The notes: a model not told the origin generated them from the letters alone. Positions 1 to 9,646 are shown, counted from the first letter of the stretch. The stretch is 52,214 bases of DNA from Irineochytrium annulatum (GCA_027600665.1 JADGJL010000058.1:1-52214); one strand, 5' to 3'. Numbers and translations: made by a program.

Positions 1-126
1 TTTCAACTTTCGCGTTCATTCTGCAAGCAGAATGTTTACTCACTCGTTGTTCAGTTTTCAAAGATCAAACTTGTTTCTTCATTTAATGTGTTTCCCGTGT
101 CAGCCGTGTGTTTCAGCGGCGACTTA
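1..126 (-). other. Leader of an rRNA operon lying off the left edge
   Basis: Read on the minus strand, this stretch contains the element CTTTGAAAACTGAACAA (about 44-70). This kind of sequence is familiar from pre-16S leaders and 16S-23S spacers of Bacillus and Paenibacillus. It is followed by a short perfect hairpin (arms 17-24 and 27-34). Two sigma-A promoters lie directly upstream and point the same way. I infer that a 16S rRNA gene starts just beyond position 1; no mature rRNA sequence is visible in the window, so the operon itself is not annotated. Confidence 0.65.
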
Positions 127-129
127 AAT

Positions 130-158
130 AATATATCATACGGCTGAATCTAATGCAA
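130..158 (-). promoter_or_regulatory. Sigma-A promoter, proximal, for the rRNA operon
   Basis: The minus strand reads TTGCAT (153-158), a 17-nt spacer, then TATATT (130-135). It sits directly upstream of the rRNA-type leader. The start of transcription would fall near 123. Confidence 0.7.
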
Positions 159-264
159 CAGTTTTTTTCATTTCTTTTCTTTACTAGTTTTGCATTAGCT
201 AAAGCGATCATATCGGTCCCTAACTTGTCCTATTATCGCGGTACGCTCATAGGGTACAACAAAT

Positions 265-294
265 ATTTTAGCACATATATGAAAGGGTTTTCAA
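265..294 (-). promoter_or_regulatory. Sigma-A promoter, distal, for the rRNA operon
   Basis: The minus strand reads TTGAAA (289-294), an 18-nt spacer, then TAAAAT (265-270). It lies about 135 bp upstream of the proximal promoter; tandem promoters are usual for rRNA operons. The rest of 159-457 holds no gene that I can support. Confidence 0.55.
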
Positions 295-371
295 TATTTC
301 TCTACAAAATGCTCCCATTATTCCTGAAAAATTATATTTCCTTTATATGCAATTCATTGTTCATTCAGAGT

Positions 372-416
372 TAGCGGGAAGCCAGCTCCCTATTACAGAG
401 TTAACTTCCCGCTAAT
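372..416 (-). terminator. Hairpin downstream of the safA-like gene
   Basis: Perfect 11-bp arms (372-382 and 406-416, TTAGCGGGAAG type) begin 42 nt after the safA stop codon. There is no clear U-run on the minus strand, so it may be a weak terminator or a 3' stabilising hairpin. Confidence 0.45.
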
Positions 417-457
417 ATTATAGGTAACTTACTTCTCTATCGATCGCAGTCCTCTGG

Positions 458-2086
458 TTAGTTTTGTATCCATGGATTACGACGCTTTTTATTTGATTTC
501 CGTTGGTTGGAAGTAGCTACACCCTCTCTGGATGTTTTTCCTGATACGGATACTTTGGATTTGTTCTTCAGAGGAGCCTTGCTCGTTCTGCGTTTTGCGG
601 CTGCTGGCTTATTTCCGGTTTGCTTGGACTTCGCCTCCGAATCTGATCCAACCTCTTCAATGCTTACCTGACTTAAGTTAGCGTCTTCACGCCCTCCCTT
701 TTTGCCACCACTGCCTTGCCCTTGAGGAGGATACATTTCGCCAAATGCTCCAAGTGGGGACGGCGGAACCATGTTCTGTGTAGGATACGGATTCTGATAT
801 GCATACTCAATAGGCTGGTTTGGCATCGTTGATGTCGACATTTCAGGTGGCATACCATACGAAGGACCGTACATGTTCATGTTCCAAGCCGGTTCCTGAT
901 AACCATAAGAAGGATAAGTATACTGAGGGACATGTGTATGTGATCCACATCCGCATGGAGGATACGGAAGCATCGAGTATGGAGATATGAATGGTGGCTG
1001 ATGATTCATATGACTAGGTGCTGCATACGTTGGAAATGGACTATTCACTTCGCCAGCTGGTGCAATCGGAAATGAGTTGTTTTGCATTTCTGGAGACAGA
1101 TTTGGCATAACGTTATTGTGGTTATAGCTCTGCTCCGCACCCGTCCACGGGCTGTTAGTCATTTCACTGCCACTGTAAGGGCTAACTTCCGAAATCCCTG
1201 GAAACGGCGCATTATTACTCACTTCTGCCGTGTACATGTCTTGCTGAATACCATACACCTCTTGTGCAGGAACCGGAATTTGAACATAAGGATGCTCCGC
1301 TGGCGCATGATGCAACTTGTTACCACAACCACAGGGCTTTTTCGTTGCTGGTGCAACCTCAGTTGGAGGCTCAGTATTAGGCATTACAGGCAAAGGCATA
1401 ATTTCAGGCGAAAGATTAGGCATTGTATATTTCTTGGATTCCGCTACAGGTTTAACTTGAACTTCGGGTTTAACCTCTTCTTTTTTCGGCATTTCCTTTT
1501 CGGGTTTCACTTCAGGAAGTTCTGGCAACTGCGGCAGCACCTCCAGTTCAGGCTTCACATTCGGTTTTTCTGGATTAGCTGGTGGTGGAGCAGGTACTGG
1601 GACTGGAACCTCTGATACCGGAGCAGGAGGAGTTGGTGCAACTGGAGCAGGTTGTTCCGGTTCTTTGACTCCCGTGTATTCCTTACCTTCAGGCGACAAT
1701 TTTTCATTTGCAGCAATGTTGCTGGCACCCGAGTTAGACATCGTGTTTCCTTGTGCATGCATCGAGGGAATGTAGACCGTTTCCCCCACCAGAAGAGCAT
1801 TCGGATTTTTCAACTGTGGATTGGCATTGATCATATCTTTTAAAGGAACTCCCCAGGCTTGTGCCAACTTCCATAACGAATCTCCTTGCTGAACCTTGTG
1901 ACTGTGGAGCATACCCTCCGGCTTCGGTGTTACTGGCTCTGCAGGGATTTTGACTTTCATGCCAATATCCAGCTTGTCGGGATTTGTGATTTGCGGATTA
2001 GCCGCGATCAATTTGTCCAGCGCAACATTGTATTTTTGGGACAGCAGATATAATGTGTCGCCTTTTTTCACCATGTGTATTTTCAC
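458..2086 (-). CDS. safA: SafA-like spore coat morphogenetic protein with two LysM domains
   Basis: The 542-aa protein begins with two LysM repeats (about residues 2-48 and 61-109). Next come a Pro/Glu/Lys-rich linker, a long Pro/Tyr/Met-rich region and a very basic C-terminal tail. The LysM start followed by Pro/Tyr-rich sequence is the design of SafA, which binds the spore cortex and recruits inner-coat proteins in the mother cell. Unusual features are the second LysM, two CGCG clusters, and a repeated MPNLSPE motif. The protein is longer than B. subtilis SafA (about 390 aa). The start is GTG, preceded by AGGAGG about 10 nt away; an in-frame ATG lies four codons later. The gene precedes the amino-acid operon as in B. 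subtilis, but the nad genes found there are absent. The coat role is inferred from architecture and gene order. Confidence 0.75.
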   Translation of the reverse strand: MKIHMVKKGDTLYLLSQKYNVALDKLIAANPQITNPDKLDIGMKVKIPAEPVTPKPEGMLHSHKVQQGDSLWKLAQAWGVPLKDMINANPQLKNPNALLVGETVYIPSMHAQGNTMSNSGASNIAANEKLSPEGKEYTGVKEPEQPAPVAPTPPAPVSEVPVPVPAPPPANPEKPNVKPELEVLPQLPELPEVKPEKEMPKKEEVKPEVQVKPVAESKKYTMPNLSPEIMPLPVMPNTEPPTEVAPATKKPCGCGNKLHHAPAEHPYVQIPVPAQEVYGIQQDMYTAEVSNNAPFPGISEVSPYSGSEMTNSPWTGAEQSYNHNNVMPNLSPEMQNNSFPIAPAGEVNSPFPTYAAPSHMNHQPPFISPYSMLPYPPCGCGSHTHVPQYTYPSYGYQEPAWNMNMYGPSYGMPPEMSTSTMPNQPIEYAYQNPYPTQNMVPPSPLGAFGEMYPPQGQGSGGKKGGREDANLSQVSIEEVGSDSEAKSKQTGNKPAAAKRRTSKAPLKNKSKVSVSGKTSREGVATSNQRKSNKKRRNPWIQN

Positions 2087-2138
2087 AGGGAACTAACCTC
2101 CTAGACGTCATACTTGGGCAGTACATTCGCCCATACCG

Positions 2139-2174
2139 TTACTACATCCTATGCAGAAACCGGGCTAATGACAT
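2139..2174 (-). promoter_or_regulatory. Candidate sigma-E promoter of the safA-like gene
   Basis: A CATAGGAT -10 element (2146-2153) resembles the sigma-E -10 CATAnnnT. It lies inside the 15-mer CATAGGATGTAGTAA, which also occurs upstream of spoIVFA. The -35 is weak (ATGTCAT at 2168-2174 if the spacer is 14 nt). B. subtilis safA is a sigma-E gene. Confidence 0.45.
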
Positions 2175-2189
2175 CAACTAAACAAAAAA

Positions 2190-2254
2190 AATCCTCCTGT
2201 CGTTAAAAATCCCCATACACCAGGTATGCTGAATTTTATCGGACAAGGAGGATT
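2190..2254 (-). terminator. Terminator of ilvE and the amino-acid operon
   Basis: The arms are GACAAGGAGGATT on the plus strand (2242-2254) and its complement at 2190-2201, with one bulged T. An eight-residue U-run follows on the minus strand. The long loop holds a second small hairpin (CATAC/GTATG, about 2214-2228). Confidence 0.8.
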
Positions 2255-2282
2255 CCTGTTCCCTATGCTATACAATTCTTAC

Positions 2283-3167
2283 TTAAGATTCCCACACTTT
2301 ATAACCATCTTTGTCAACAATCTGACGGAATGCTTCCAGCAGTCTCAGCGTTACAGGACCTGCGACACCCGTACCAATTGTTCTTCCATCCACTTCACAT
2401 GCAGCGATAACTTCTGCAGCTGTCCCGGTGAAAAAGACTTCGTCTGCGATATACACATCATGCAGGGTGAATGGCACTTCTTTTAATTCAAGCTCCAGTT
2501 CTCCACATAGATCGATAATGGCTTGACGTGTAATCCCTTCAAGAGCACCGAGATAACAAGGCGGCGTGTATACTACACCATTTTTGATGATGAAGATGTT
2601 ATCACTTGAACCCTCGGTAACATAACCTTGGGAATTCAACATAATCGCTTCTCCAGCACCTGAATAGTTAGACTGGATTTTAACCAGGATGTTATTCAGA
2701 TAGTTCAATGATTTAATTTTCGGATTCAAAGCGTCCGGGATGTTCCGACGTTGGGATACGGACACTGCTTTTAATCCAGTCAGATACGCTTCCTCTGGAT
2801 AAATCGCCAATTGCTCCACGATGATGATTACGGATGCCTTAGGGCAACGAAGCGGGTCCAAACCAAGATTACCAGGGCCACGTGATACGATAAGACGAAT
2901 ATACCCATTACGCATATCATTGCGGCGCACCGTTTCAGCCATCACTTCCAACATCTCATCCATGGACAGCGGGATGTTCAAACTGATGGATTTTGCCGAA
3001 TCATACAAACGATCCAAGTGAGCCTTACATCTGAAAATATTTCCGTTATAGATCCGAATACCTTCGAAAATCCCGTCTCCGTACAAAAATCCATGATCAT
3101 ATACCGAAACGGTTGCGTTCTCTTTGGTCACATACTGACCATCCAAATAGATCCACTGCTCTGCCAC
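2283..3167 (-). CDS. ilvE: Branched-chain amino acid aminotransferase (PLP fold type IV)
   Basis: This enzyme interconverts Leu, Ile and Val with their 2-oxo acids, using glutamate and pyridoxal phosphate. The 294-aa protein shows the N-terminal motif YDHGFLYGDGIFEG (near residue 25) and the probable PLP lysine at about residue 152 in KSLNYLNN, both typical of class IV aminotransferases of the IlvE type. D-amino acid aminotransferase and 4-amino-4-deoxychorismate lyase share the fold, but the motifs fit IlvE better. I chose the GTG at 3167 because GGAGGTG stands 9 nt upstream; an in-frame ATG six codons earlier has a poorer site. The gene follows pheA after 146 nt and is followed by a strong terminator, so it may be the last gene of the pheB-hom-thrCB-pheA unit or have its own promoter. 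Confidence 0.88.
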   Translation of the reverse strand: MAEQWIYLDGQYVTKENATVSVYDHGFLYGDGIFEGIRIYNGNIFRCKAHLDRLYDSAKSISLNIPLSMDEMLEVMAETVRRNDMRNGYIRLIVSRGPGNLGLDPLRCPKASVIIIVEQLAIYPEEAYLTGLKAVSVSQRRNIPDALNPKIKSLNYLNNILVKIQSNYSGAGEAIMLNSQGYVTEGSSDNIFIIKNGVVYTPPCYLGALEGITRQAIIDLCGELELELKEVPFTLHDVYIADEVFFTGTAAEVIAACEVDGRTIGTGVAGPVTLRLLEAFRQIVDKDGYKVWES

Positions 3168-3313
3168 CGATGACTGCACCTCCATAAAATATCCATTTCC
3201 CTAACTCCGAACGTTATAACTCGTCCATTGTACATCAAATGAAAAGCTCTTACTTGTTCATTCTATCCAGAATTATGACAACCTTCTAACATTCCAACCA
3301 TCATACAGGTCGA

Positions 3314-4186
3314 TTACCTCGAAGGATATGTATAACAAGGATAGCTACCAAGAACACGCACCTGACAATTCAACGCCTCTATCTCAGCCATGGCTGCAGT
3401 GAGCAATACCGAATCGACAGTTTCCACAACATCAATGTAGAAATAATAGCTGCCCAATCGTTTCTTCGTTGGACGAGATTCAAGACGGGTCAGATTCAGC
3501 TTCCGCCAGGCAAATGCCGACAATACCTGATGCAACGCTCCCGGTGCATCTTCTGGCAATGTCACGAGCAAGCTGGTTTTCACATGATCCGGTTCACGAG
3601 GAATAACCACAGGTTCATGGCCGATAAGCACAAAACGGGTATAGTTATTGTCATGATCTGTAACTCGTTCAGCCATAATGTCCAGACCATGCTTCTGAGC
3701 AGCAAGCTTGGTACCGATGGCTACCCAGCCCTTACCCGGATTTTTCTTCACAATTTCTACAGCTTCGGCTGTACTGTTCACACCTTCAAGATCCGCATCA
3801 GGTGAATGCAGCCGAATAAAGTTCTGACACTGCGGAATAGCCACAGGATGAGACATGATCTTGGTAATTTTACTAAAATCATACTCGCCGCTCTCCGTCC
3901 TGAATTCAACCCCATGTCCAATGACATTCTGGATGGATGGGTATATCCACTCTGCTTGCATTGGAATATCCACTTCATTCACAAGCCAGTCCATGTGAAG
4001 GCTAACGGAACCTTCAATTGTATTTTCCATCGGAATGACACTGTATTGTGTTTTTCCACTATCTGTTGCTCGAAAAACATCTGAAATTAGCTTGGAGTGA
4101 AGCAAATCTAACGGTTCACTGTTAAAAAGGAAATCAATCGCCTCATGGGAAACTGAGCCTTCAGGTAATACTGCAATTCTTTTCAT
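3314..4186 (-). CDS. pheA: Prephenate dehydratase
   Basis: PheA converts prephenate to phenylpyruvate, the committed step to phenylalanine. The 290-aa protein has a periplasmic-binding-protein-like catalytic domain with PMENTIEGSV (52-61) and the TRF motif (NYTRFVLIG, 181-189). A C-terminal ACT domain starts near 203 and carries the ESRP motif (236-239) linked to Phe feedback. There is no chorismate mutase domain, as is usual in Bacillales. The ATG overlaps the thrB stop by 4 bp (ATGA), so translation is probably coupled. In B. subtilis pheA directly follows pheB; here three threonine genes stand between them. Confidence 0.95.
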   Translation of the reverse strand: MKRIAVLPEGSVSHEAIDFLFNSEPLDLLHSKLISDVFRATDSGKTQYSVIPMENTIEGSVSLHMDWLVNEVDIPMQAEWIYPSIQNVIGHGVEFRTESGEYDFSKITKIMSHPVAIPQCQNFIRLHSPDADLEGVNSTAEAVEIVKKNPGKGWVAIGTKLAAQKHGLDIMAERVTDHDNNYTRFVLIGHEPVVIPREPDHVKTSLLVTLPEDAPGALHQVLSAFAWRKLNLTRLESRPTKKRLGSYYFYIDVVETVDSVLLTAAMAEIEALNCQVRVLGSYPCYTYPSR

Positions 4187-5151
4187 GCATTAACTTCCCC
4201 TTTGATTCTGTCCAAAAAAGGACGTTCGTCTTGATCAGGCAGCACGGTTACACCGTCCAAATCCGGATCGAGCCACAGTGCAGAAGCAGATATGCCCTCC
4301 CGCTCCATGGTGTTCAGCAAATATTGTTCTAATTCCGCTTTGCGGGTGTCATGACGATCTACCAAGGTTAATACGGTCGGTCCCGCTCCGCTCAGGGCAG
4401 CTCCCAACGCTCCATGATCGACAGCATGTTCCAATATCTCAGCCATGCCTGGCACCAATGATGCCCGGTACGGTTGGTGAATTCGATCTGACATCGCCTT
4501 CTGAATCATATCCAGTCGCCCAATCGCCAAAGCGGCAACGAGCAGCGAGGATCTGCTAATGTTATGCACCACATCAGACATGCCAAATTGCTCTGGAATC
4601 ACATTCCTTGCTTTTGAAGTAGACAGTTGGAATTCAGGTACAACAACCAAAGCCTGCAAATCCTGGTGTGGCTCAATACGAATATGATCTACCCGCACAC
4701 CATCCCATGCAGCCGTAATAATACCCCCATAGAGTGATGCACCCACATTATCAGGATGCTTCTCGAGGGAGGTGGCTATATCCAGAAGTTTCGCATCCGA
4801 TAAAGGAGTACCAATTAATGCATTCGCTGCCGCCAGTGCACCAACGATGGCTGATGCACTACTGCCGAGTCCACGCGTAAGTGGAATATCGGAATACATG
4901 GAAATCTCCAATTCAGGTACAGACACCCCAGCTTCATCGAATACCATCTGTGCGACTTCGTAAATCAAATTCGATTTATCCGTAGGCAGGCCTGTCAAAT
5001 GATCGCCGTAAAGATGAAATGTGGTCTGCTCGGCAGGTTTCATCTCCAACCAGGCATACAGAGACAATGCCATGCCCAGAGTATCAAAGCCCGGACCGAG
5101 ATTGGCTGTGCTTGCAGGTATTTTTACAGTTACCTTTTCACGCAAACTCAT
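4183..5151 (-). CDS. thrB: Homoserine kinase
   Basis: ThrB phosphorylates homoserine with ATP to O-phosphohomoserine, the substrate of ThrC. The 322-aa GHMP kinase shows the N-terminal signature [15 protein letters not shown] (12-26) and the ATP-binding glycine-rich loop GLGSSAS (94-100). A C-terminal [10 protein letters not shown] motif completes the family pattern. The start codon overlaps the thrC stop by 4 bp and the stop overlaps pheA by 4 bp, giving an unbroken thrC-thrB-pheA transcript. Confidence 0.95.
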   Translation of the reverse strand: MSLREKVTVKIPASTANLGPGFDTLGMALSLYAWLEMKPAEQTTFHLYGDHLTGLPTDKSNLIYEVAQMVFDEAGVSVPELEISMYSDIPLTRGLGSSASAIVGALAAANALIGTPLSDAKLLDIATSLEKHPDNVGASLYGGIITAAWDGVRVDHIRIEPHQDLQALVVVPEFQLSTSKARNVIPEQFGMSDVVHNISRSSLLVAALAIGRLDMIQKAMSDRIHQPYRASLVPGMAEILEHAVDHGALGAALSGAGPTVLTLVDRHDTRKAELEQYLLNTMEREGISASALWLDPDLDGVTVLPDQDERPFLDRIKGEVNA

Positions 5152-6218
5152 ACAGATTGCTGCTCCAATTGTGCAATGGCCGCCATTACTGCTTCTTCCG
5201 TATCTTCAACAACAAGCGGCTCAGTCGCTACTGTTTTGATCGCAATATTCGGATCTTTCAGGCCATTACCTGTCAGTACGCAAACTACAGTCTCTCCGCC
5301 TTTAAAGTACCCTTCGCTCTTCAGTTTGTATACACCAGCAAGGGAAGCCGCAGAAGCAGGTTCAGCAAAAATCCCTTCCCGAGATGCAAGCGTACGATAC
5401 GCTGTCAGGATCTGTTCATCCGTTACATAGTTAATCTGTCCACCAGATTCCTCAGCTGCAGCTACAGCCGTTTTCCAACTCGCCGGATTACCGATTCGAA
5501 TCGCTGTGGCTACTGTTTCAGGCTCAAGAATCGGTTCACCTTTGACAATCGCCATCGCACCTTCGGCTTCGAAACCAACCATGCGTGGCAGCGTGTTGGA
5601 TTTACCAGCCTCTTTGTATTCTTTGAAGCCTTTCCAATAGGCCGAGATATTCCCCGCATTACCAACTGGAATAGCCAGAACGTCAGGCGCTTCGCCCAGT
5701 TGTTCAACCACTTCAAACGCTGCTGTCTTCTGTCCTTCGATCCGGAACGGATTCACAGAGTTTACAAGCGTGATCGGATGTTTGGCTGTGATCTCACGCA
5801 CAATCTCCAGTGCACGGTCAAAGTTACCATTAATCGCAATCACTTTGGCTCCATAAATCATGGCTTGGGCCAGTTTACCCAGTGCAATGTTATTATTAGG
5901 GATCAGCACGATACAATTGAGGCCACCACGTGCGGCGTAGGCTGCTGCAGCTGCTGACGTGTTACCTGTAGATGCACACATGATCGTACGGCTGCCCTCT
6001 TCCATGGCTTTGGCAACCGCCATAACCATACCGCGGTCTTTGAAAGATCCTGTAGGATTCAAACCTTCATACTTGAAGTATACTTTTAAGCCGAGCTCCT
6101 CAGACAGATTCTCTGCATAAATCAACGGTGTATTCCCTTCCTGAAGCGTAAGCAGTGGTGTATTTTCATTAACCGGAAGGTGCTCTCTGTACGTTTGCAA
6201 AAGTCCTTGATATCTCAT
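5148..6218 (-). CDS. thrC: Threonine synthase
   Basis: ThrC converts O-phosphohomoserine to threonine and phosphate with PLP. The 356-aa protein is the short form typical of Bacillus. The PLP lysine is Lys60 in [10 protein letters not shown], and the phosphate-binding glycine/serine turn is present ([10 protein letters not shown], near 104). AAGGAG stands 10 nt before the ATG. It lies 104 nt after hom and overlaps thrB. Confidence 0.95.
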   Translation of the reverse strand: MRYQGLLQTYREHLPVNENTPLLTLQEGNTPLIYAENLSEELGLKVYFKYEGLNPTGSFKDRGMVMAVAKAMEEGSRTIMCASTGNTSAAAAAYAARGGLNCIVLIPNNNIALGKLAQAMIYGAKVIAINGNFDRALEIVREITAKHPITLVNSVNPFRIEGQKTAAFEVVEQLGEAPDVLAIPVGNAGNISAYWKGFKEYKEAGKSNTLPRMVGFEAEGAMAIVKGEPILEPETVATAIRIGNPASWKTAVAAAEESGGQINYVTDEQILTAYRTLASREGIFAEPASAASLAGVYKLKSEGYFKGGETVVCVLTGNGLKDPNIAIKTVATEPLVVEDTEEAVMAAIAQLEQQSV

Positions 6219-6322
6219 TGTGGGTAAACTCCTTTATGTTTTAATAATCTGATATGATGACCTGATGATACGGGTATAATTTATAACGGAAATAATGAAG
6301 ATGCAGTATGAGGTGAGGACAA

Positions 6323-7609
6323 TTATCCTTCGACCCGGTATACACTCTTAATGCGACGAATGACGCTGAGTGATTCAAAATGTTTTAACACTTTATCCAT
6401 GCTTGCCTTACTTGCATTATGCGTAACGATAATGATCTCGGCATCCGGGTTGTGCTCATTCGGCTGTTGAACAACCGACGCCAGACTGACATCATATTCA
6501 GCGAAAATTTGTGTAATCTGTGCCAATACACCGGCTTTGTCGTCCACGTGCAGTAAAATAAAGTTTTTCGACACGATCTGCTCATCGCTTTGCATTCGCT
6601 TCTGCTTATAAGGAACAATTGCTTTGAGACCGTTCACGCCAAGTTTGAGATTTTTGGTAACCGCCACAATATCAGCTACAACCGAAGTTGCCGTTGGCAG
6701 TTCTCCCGCACCCGCACCGTAGAACATGGTCTCCCCTACAGCTTCACCGTGTACATATACTGCGTTGAACACACCATTGACTGAAGCAATGGGGTGATTC
6801 TGTCTAACCATTGTCGGCTGTACGCTAATCGTAATCTCATCGTCAATCCGGTCCGCAATACCAAGTAACTTCATCTCATATCCCAGTCTTCTGGCATACG
6901 TTATGTCTTCACGAGTAACGGAGGATATGCCTTTAACAGTTACATCCTTCAACTCCACATTAGTGCGGAAACCCAGTGTGCTCAATATCGCCATTTTGCG
7001 AGCTGCATCAAGCCCTTCCACATCGGAGGTTGGATCCGATTCAGCGTATCCCAGCGCCTGTGCTTCGGCCAGCACTTCTTCATAGGATGCACCTTCCTGA
7101 CTCATTTTGGTCAGAATAAAGTTCGTTGTTCCGTTCACTATCCCCATAATGCGAGTAATCCGGTCGGAAGAGAAACCTTCAATTAACGTACGAATGATTG
7201 GTATCCCTCCCGCAACACTCGCCTCATAGAACACATCACATTGCTTTTCCTGCGCCTTCGCCAAAATCTCTGTACCATGCAGTGCCATGAGATCTTTGTT
7301 CGCTGTTACGATATGCTTCCCACGTTCCAACGCTTCAAGAATATACTCTTTCGTCTGATCAATGCCACCCATGACTTCAACGATGACATCAATATCCGGA
7401 TGACGAATGACTTCCCAAGGATCTTCAGTGAGCTTGGCACGGTCTACAGCAATAACACGTTCCTTCTCTGTATTTTTCACCGCGATCTTCTCAATGACAA
7501 TCGGCGATCCAACCTGACTGCTCAGATCCTCCTGATTCCCTTCCACAATGCGAACGACTCCCGTTCCCACAGTTCCCAGACCCAACAATCCGACTTTTAC
7601 TGGTTTCAC
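6323..7609 (-). CDS. hom: Homoserine dehydrogenase with ACT domain
   Basis: Hom reduces aspartate semialdehyde to homoserine, the branch point to threonine and methionine. The 428-aa protein has the N-terminal nucleotide-binding motif GLGTVGTG (10-17), the NKDLMA and GGIPII motifs of the catalytic domain, and a C-terminal ACT domain (about 350-425) expected to sense threonine. The start is GTG, with a G-run upstream as the ribosome-binding site. It lies 58 nt after pheB, inside what is a pheB-pheA pair in B. subtilis. Confidence 0.95.
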   Translation of the reverse strand: MKPVKVGLLGLGTVGTGVVRIVEGNQEDLSSQVGSPIVIEKIAVKNTEKERVIAVDRAKLTEDPWEVIRHPDIDVIVEVMGGIDQTKEYILEALERGKHIVTANKDLMALHGTEILAKAQEKQCDVFYEASVAGGIPIIRTLIEGFSSDRITRIMGIVNGTTNFILTKMSQEGASYEEVLAEAQALGYAESDPTSDVEGLDAARKMAILSTLGFRTNVELKDVTVKGISSVTREDITYARRLGYEMKLLGIADRIDDEITISVQPTMVRQNHPIASVNGVFNAVYVHGEAVGETMFYGAGAGELPTATSVVADIVAVTKNLKLGVNGLKAIVPYKQKRMQSDEQIVSKNFILLHVDDKAGVLAQITQIFAEYDVSLASVVQQPNEHNPDAEIIIVTHNASKASMDKVLKHFESLSVIRRIKSVYRVEG

Positions 7610-7667
7610 TAACGATCTACCCCCTAATGTCTATTCTTGTCTGTCAGTCCTGTATGTTAAAGCCTCA

Positions 7668-8105
7668 TTAACCTTGGCCTACAATACGTGTGCGTCTTAC
7701 TCCAGGCATATCTTGCATTCGATCCAGCATTTCACCAATTTCGCCATGAAGATGTGTCGTTTCCACTGAAATGACAACATTGGCTCTCCCTTGAAGCGGT
7801 ATACTCTGATTAATCGTGAGCACGTTGGCTCCATAACCTGCTACATGTCCAAGCACACGAGACAAGATCCCTGACTGATGCTCCAGATCAATAGAGATCG
7901 TTACAATTCTCTCCCGTTCAAGCTGGTTGATCAGATGAATTCCATCCTTGTACTTGTAAAAGGCGCTCCGGCTTAATCCAACCTGTTCAACCGCCTCATG
8001 CACTGTTTTAACATCACCAGAAGCCAGTAGTTCTTTTACCTGCATGGTCTTCACCACTGCCTCCGGTAAAATATCTTCCCGTACCAAGTAATAGCGTTCG
8101 TTCAC
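7668..8105 (-). CDS. pheB: PheB-type ACT domain protein
   Basis: This small protein (145 aa) has an N-terminal part that looks like a short helix-turn-helix (VKTMQVKELLASGD ... GLSRSAFYKYKDG) and a C-terminal ACT domain (about 70-140), the UPF0735/PheB family pattern. In B. subtilis it precedes pheA. A role in sensing an amino acid and controlling the pathway is inferred; no activity can be read from the sequence. I chose the GTG at 8105, since AGGAGAGG stands just upstream and the length then matches B. subtilis PheB. A clear sigma-A promoter precedes it, so it heads the operon pheB-hom-thrC-thrB-pheA. Confidence 0.85.
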   Translation of the reverse strand: MNERYYLVREDILPEAVVKTMQVKELLASGDVKTVHEAVEQVGLSRSAFYKYKDGIHLINQLERERIVTISIDLEHQSGILSRVLGHVAGYGANVLTINQSIPLQGRANVVISVETTHLHGEIGEMLDRMQDMPGVRRTRIVGQG

Positions 8106-8148
8106 AGAACGTCCTCTCCTCAAAGACTCATGTATTCATATAGTGGAC

Positions 8149-8177
8149 ATTATATAGGATCTACGACAAAAGGGCAA
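8149..8177 (-). promoter_or_regulatory. Sigma-A promoter of the pheB-hom-thrCB-pheA operon
   Basis: The minus strand reads TTGCCC (8172-8177), a 17-nt spacer, then a perfect TATAAT (8149-8154). The start site near 8142 leaves a leader of under 40 nt, too short for a T-box or attenuator. Confidence 0.75.
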
Positions 8178-8261
8178 TACATGACATGCCTATTTTTTGA
8201 AATGTATTCCTCACAGTATACAAGTTTATGCCTCTCCCATGTCAGGAAAAAACAAAAAAAA

Positions 8262-8298
8262 ACGCAGAGCTGCGGGTCAACTTCCCACTTCTCTGCGT
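8262..8298 (-). terminator. Terminator of spo0B-obg
   Basis: Eight-bp arms ACGCAGAG/CTCTGCGT (8262-8269 and 8291-8298) are followed on the minus strand by a nine-residue U-run. Confidence 0.85.
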
Positions 8299-8335
8299 CT
8301 GTATATCAATCTGTCTCTCCACGGAAGACGGTTAC

Positions 8336-9646
8336 TTAGTAGTAACTGCTGCCTTCCACAAATTCAAATTCAAAGTCTCCAATACGCACGATGGTGCCTT
8401 CTACAGCTCCACGCTTACGCAACTCAGCGTCCACACCCATATAACGCATTGTACGTGCGAGTTTCAATATAGCTTCATGCGAGTTCAATTGCATCCGTTT
8501 CATCATGCGATCAATCTTGGCACTTTCGACAACGAACATTTCATTCTCACGCAAGATGCGGAAACCATCGTCCTCTTTTTTGTCCAAGCTGTACACTTTA
8601 CGTTCGGATACGTCTGCTACCTCTTCAACAACTGGCTCGTCCGGAATCTGATCCAGGAGATCAGCGGCACGATACAAGAGCTCTTGAATCCCTTTACGAG
8701 TCAGAGATGAAATAGGCATCACTTCAATATCCGGTTGCACCTCACGAACTTGCTGCAAAAATTGCTCCAGGTTTGCTTCGGAGTCCGGCATATCCATTTT
8801 ATTGGCTGCTACAACCTGCGGTCTCTCAGCCAAAAGCGGATTGTACAGTTTCAGTTCATCATTAATTTTCTGCCAGTCTTCAAATGGATCGCGTCCTTCT
8901 GAACCCGACATGTCCACCACATGAATAATAATACGGGTACGCTCGACATGACGTAAAAACTCATGTCCCAGTCCGATTCCTTCATGTGCGCCTTCAATCA
9001 GGCCAGGTAAATCGGCCATAACGAAGCTTCGGCCTTCTCCTACACCTACTACACCCAGGTTCGGTGTGATGGTTGTGAAATGATATGCACCAATCTTTGG
9101 TTTGGCTGACGAAACGACAGAAAGCAGCGTGGATTTCCCTACACTCGGGAACCCAACCAGACCAACATCTGCCATCACTTTTAGCTCTAATACGATGTAA
9201 CGCTCTTGGCCTTCTTCACCATTCTCGGCAAGTTCAGGCGCAGGATTGTTCGGTGTGGCAAATCGGATGTTACCCCGACCACCCCGACCACCACGAGCAA
9301 TAACAACTTGTTGACCGTGACGTGTCATATCCGCCAGTACTTCTCCACTGTCTTCATCCAGAATGACAGTTCCTGGTGGAATGCGCACAATCATGTTCTC
9401 AGCGTTTGCACCGTGCTGACTTTTATTACGTCCCTTCTCACCACGTGGGGCCTTGAAGTGACGCTGGTAACGGAAATCCATCAACGTCCGCAGACCTTCA
9501 TCCACCCGGAAAATGATGTCAGCCCCTCTGCCTCCATCGCCCCCGGCGGGTCCACCGTTTGGAACATACTTCTCACGACGGAAGGAAATAATTCCGTCCC
9601 CTCCGTCTCCGGCTTTTACATAAATCTTCGCTTTATCTACAAACAT
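8336..9646 (-). CDS. obg: GTPase Obg
   Basis: Obg is an essential GTPase of late 50S assembly and stress signalling, and is linked to sporulation onset in Bacillus. The 436-aa protein has the glycine-rich Obg fold (1-158), a G domain with the P-loop GFPSVGKST (near 165), DLPGL and NKMD motifs, and the C-terminal OCT domain (about 355-430) of the Bacillus-type protein. AAGGGG precedes the ATG. It lies 17 nt after spo0B, as in B. subtilis, and a terminator follows. Confidence 0.97.
   Translation of the reverse strand: MFVDKAKIYVKAGDGGDGIISFRREKYVPNGGPAGGDGGRGADIIFRVDEGLRTLMDFRYQRHFKAPRGEKGRNKSQHGANAENMIVRIPPGTVILDEDSGEVLADMTRHGQQVVIARGGRGGRGNIRFATPNNPAPELAENGEEGQERYIVLELKVMADVGLVGFPSVGKSTLLSVVSSAKPKIGAYHFTTITPNLGVVGVGEGRSFVMADLPGLIEGAHEGIGLGHEFLRHVERTRIIIHVVDMSGSEGRDPFEDWQKINDELKLYNPLLAERPQVVAANKMDMPDSEANLEQFLQQVREVQPDIEVMPISSLTRKGIQELLYRAADLLDQIPDEPVVEEVADVSERKVYSLDKKEDDGFRILRENEMFVVESAKIDRMMKRMQLNSHEAILKLARTMRYMGVDAELRKRGAVEGTIVRIGDFEFEFVEGSSYY

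Noticed and set aside
1082..1615. A 177-codon plus-strand frame opposite safA
   Set aside because: Arg/Phe-rich shadow of the Pro/Glu-rich SafA region; no ribosome-binding site.
5019..5957. A 312-codon plus-strand frame opposite thrC
   Set aside because: Antisense shadow of thrC and thrB with no recognisable domain or ribosome-binding site.
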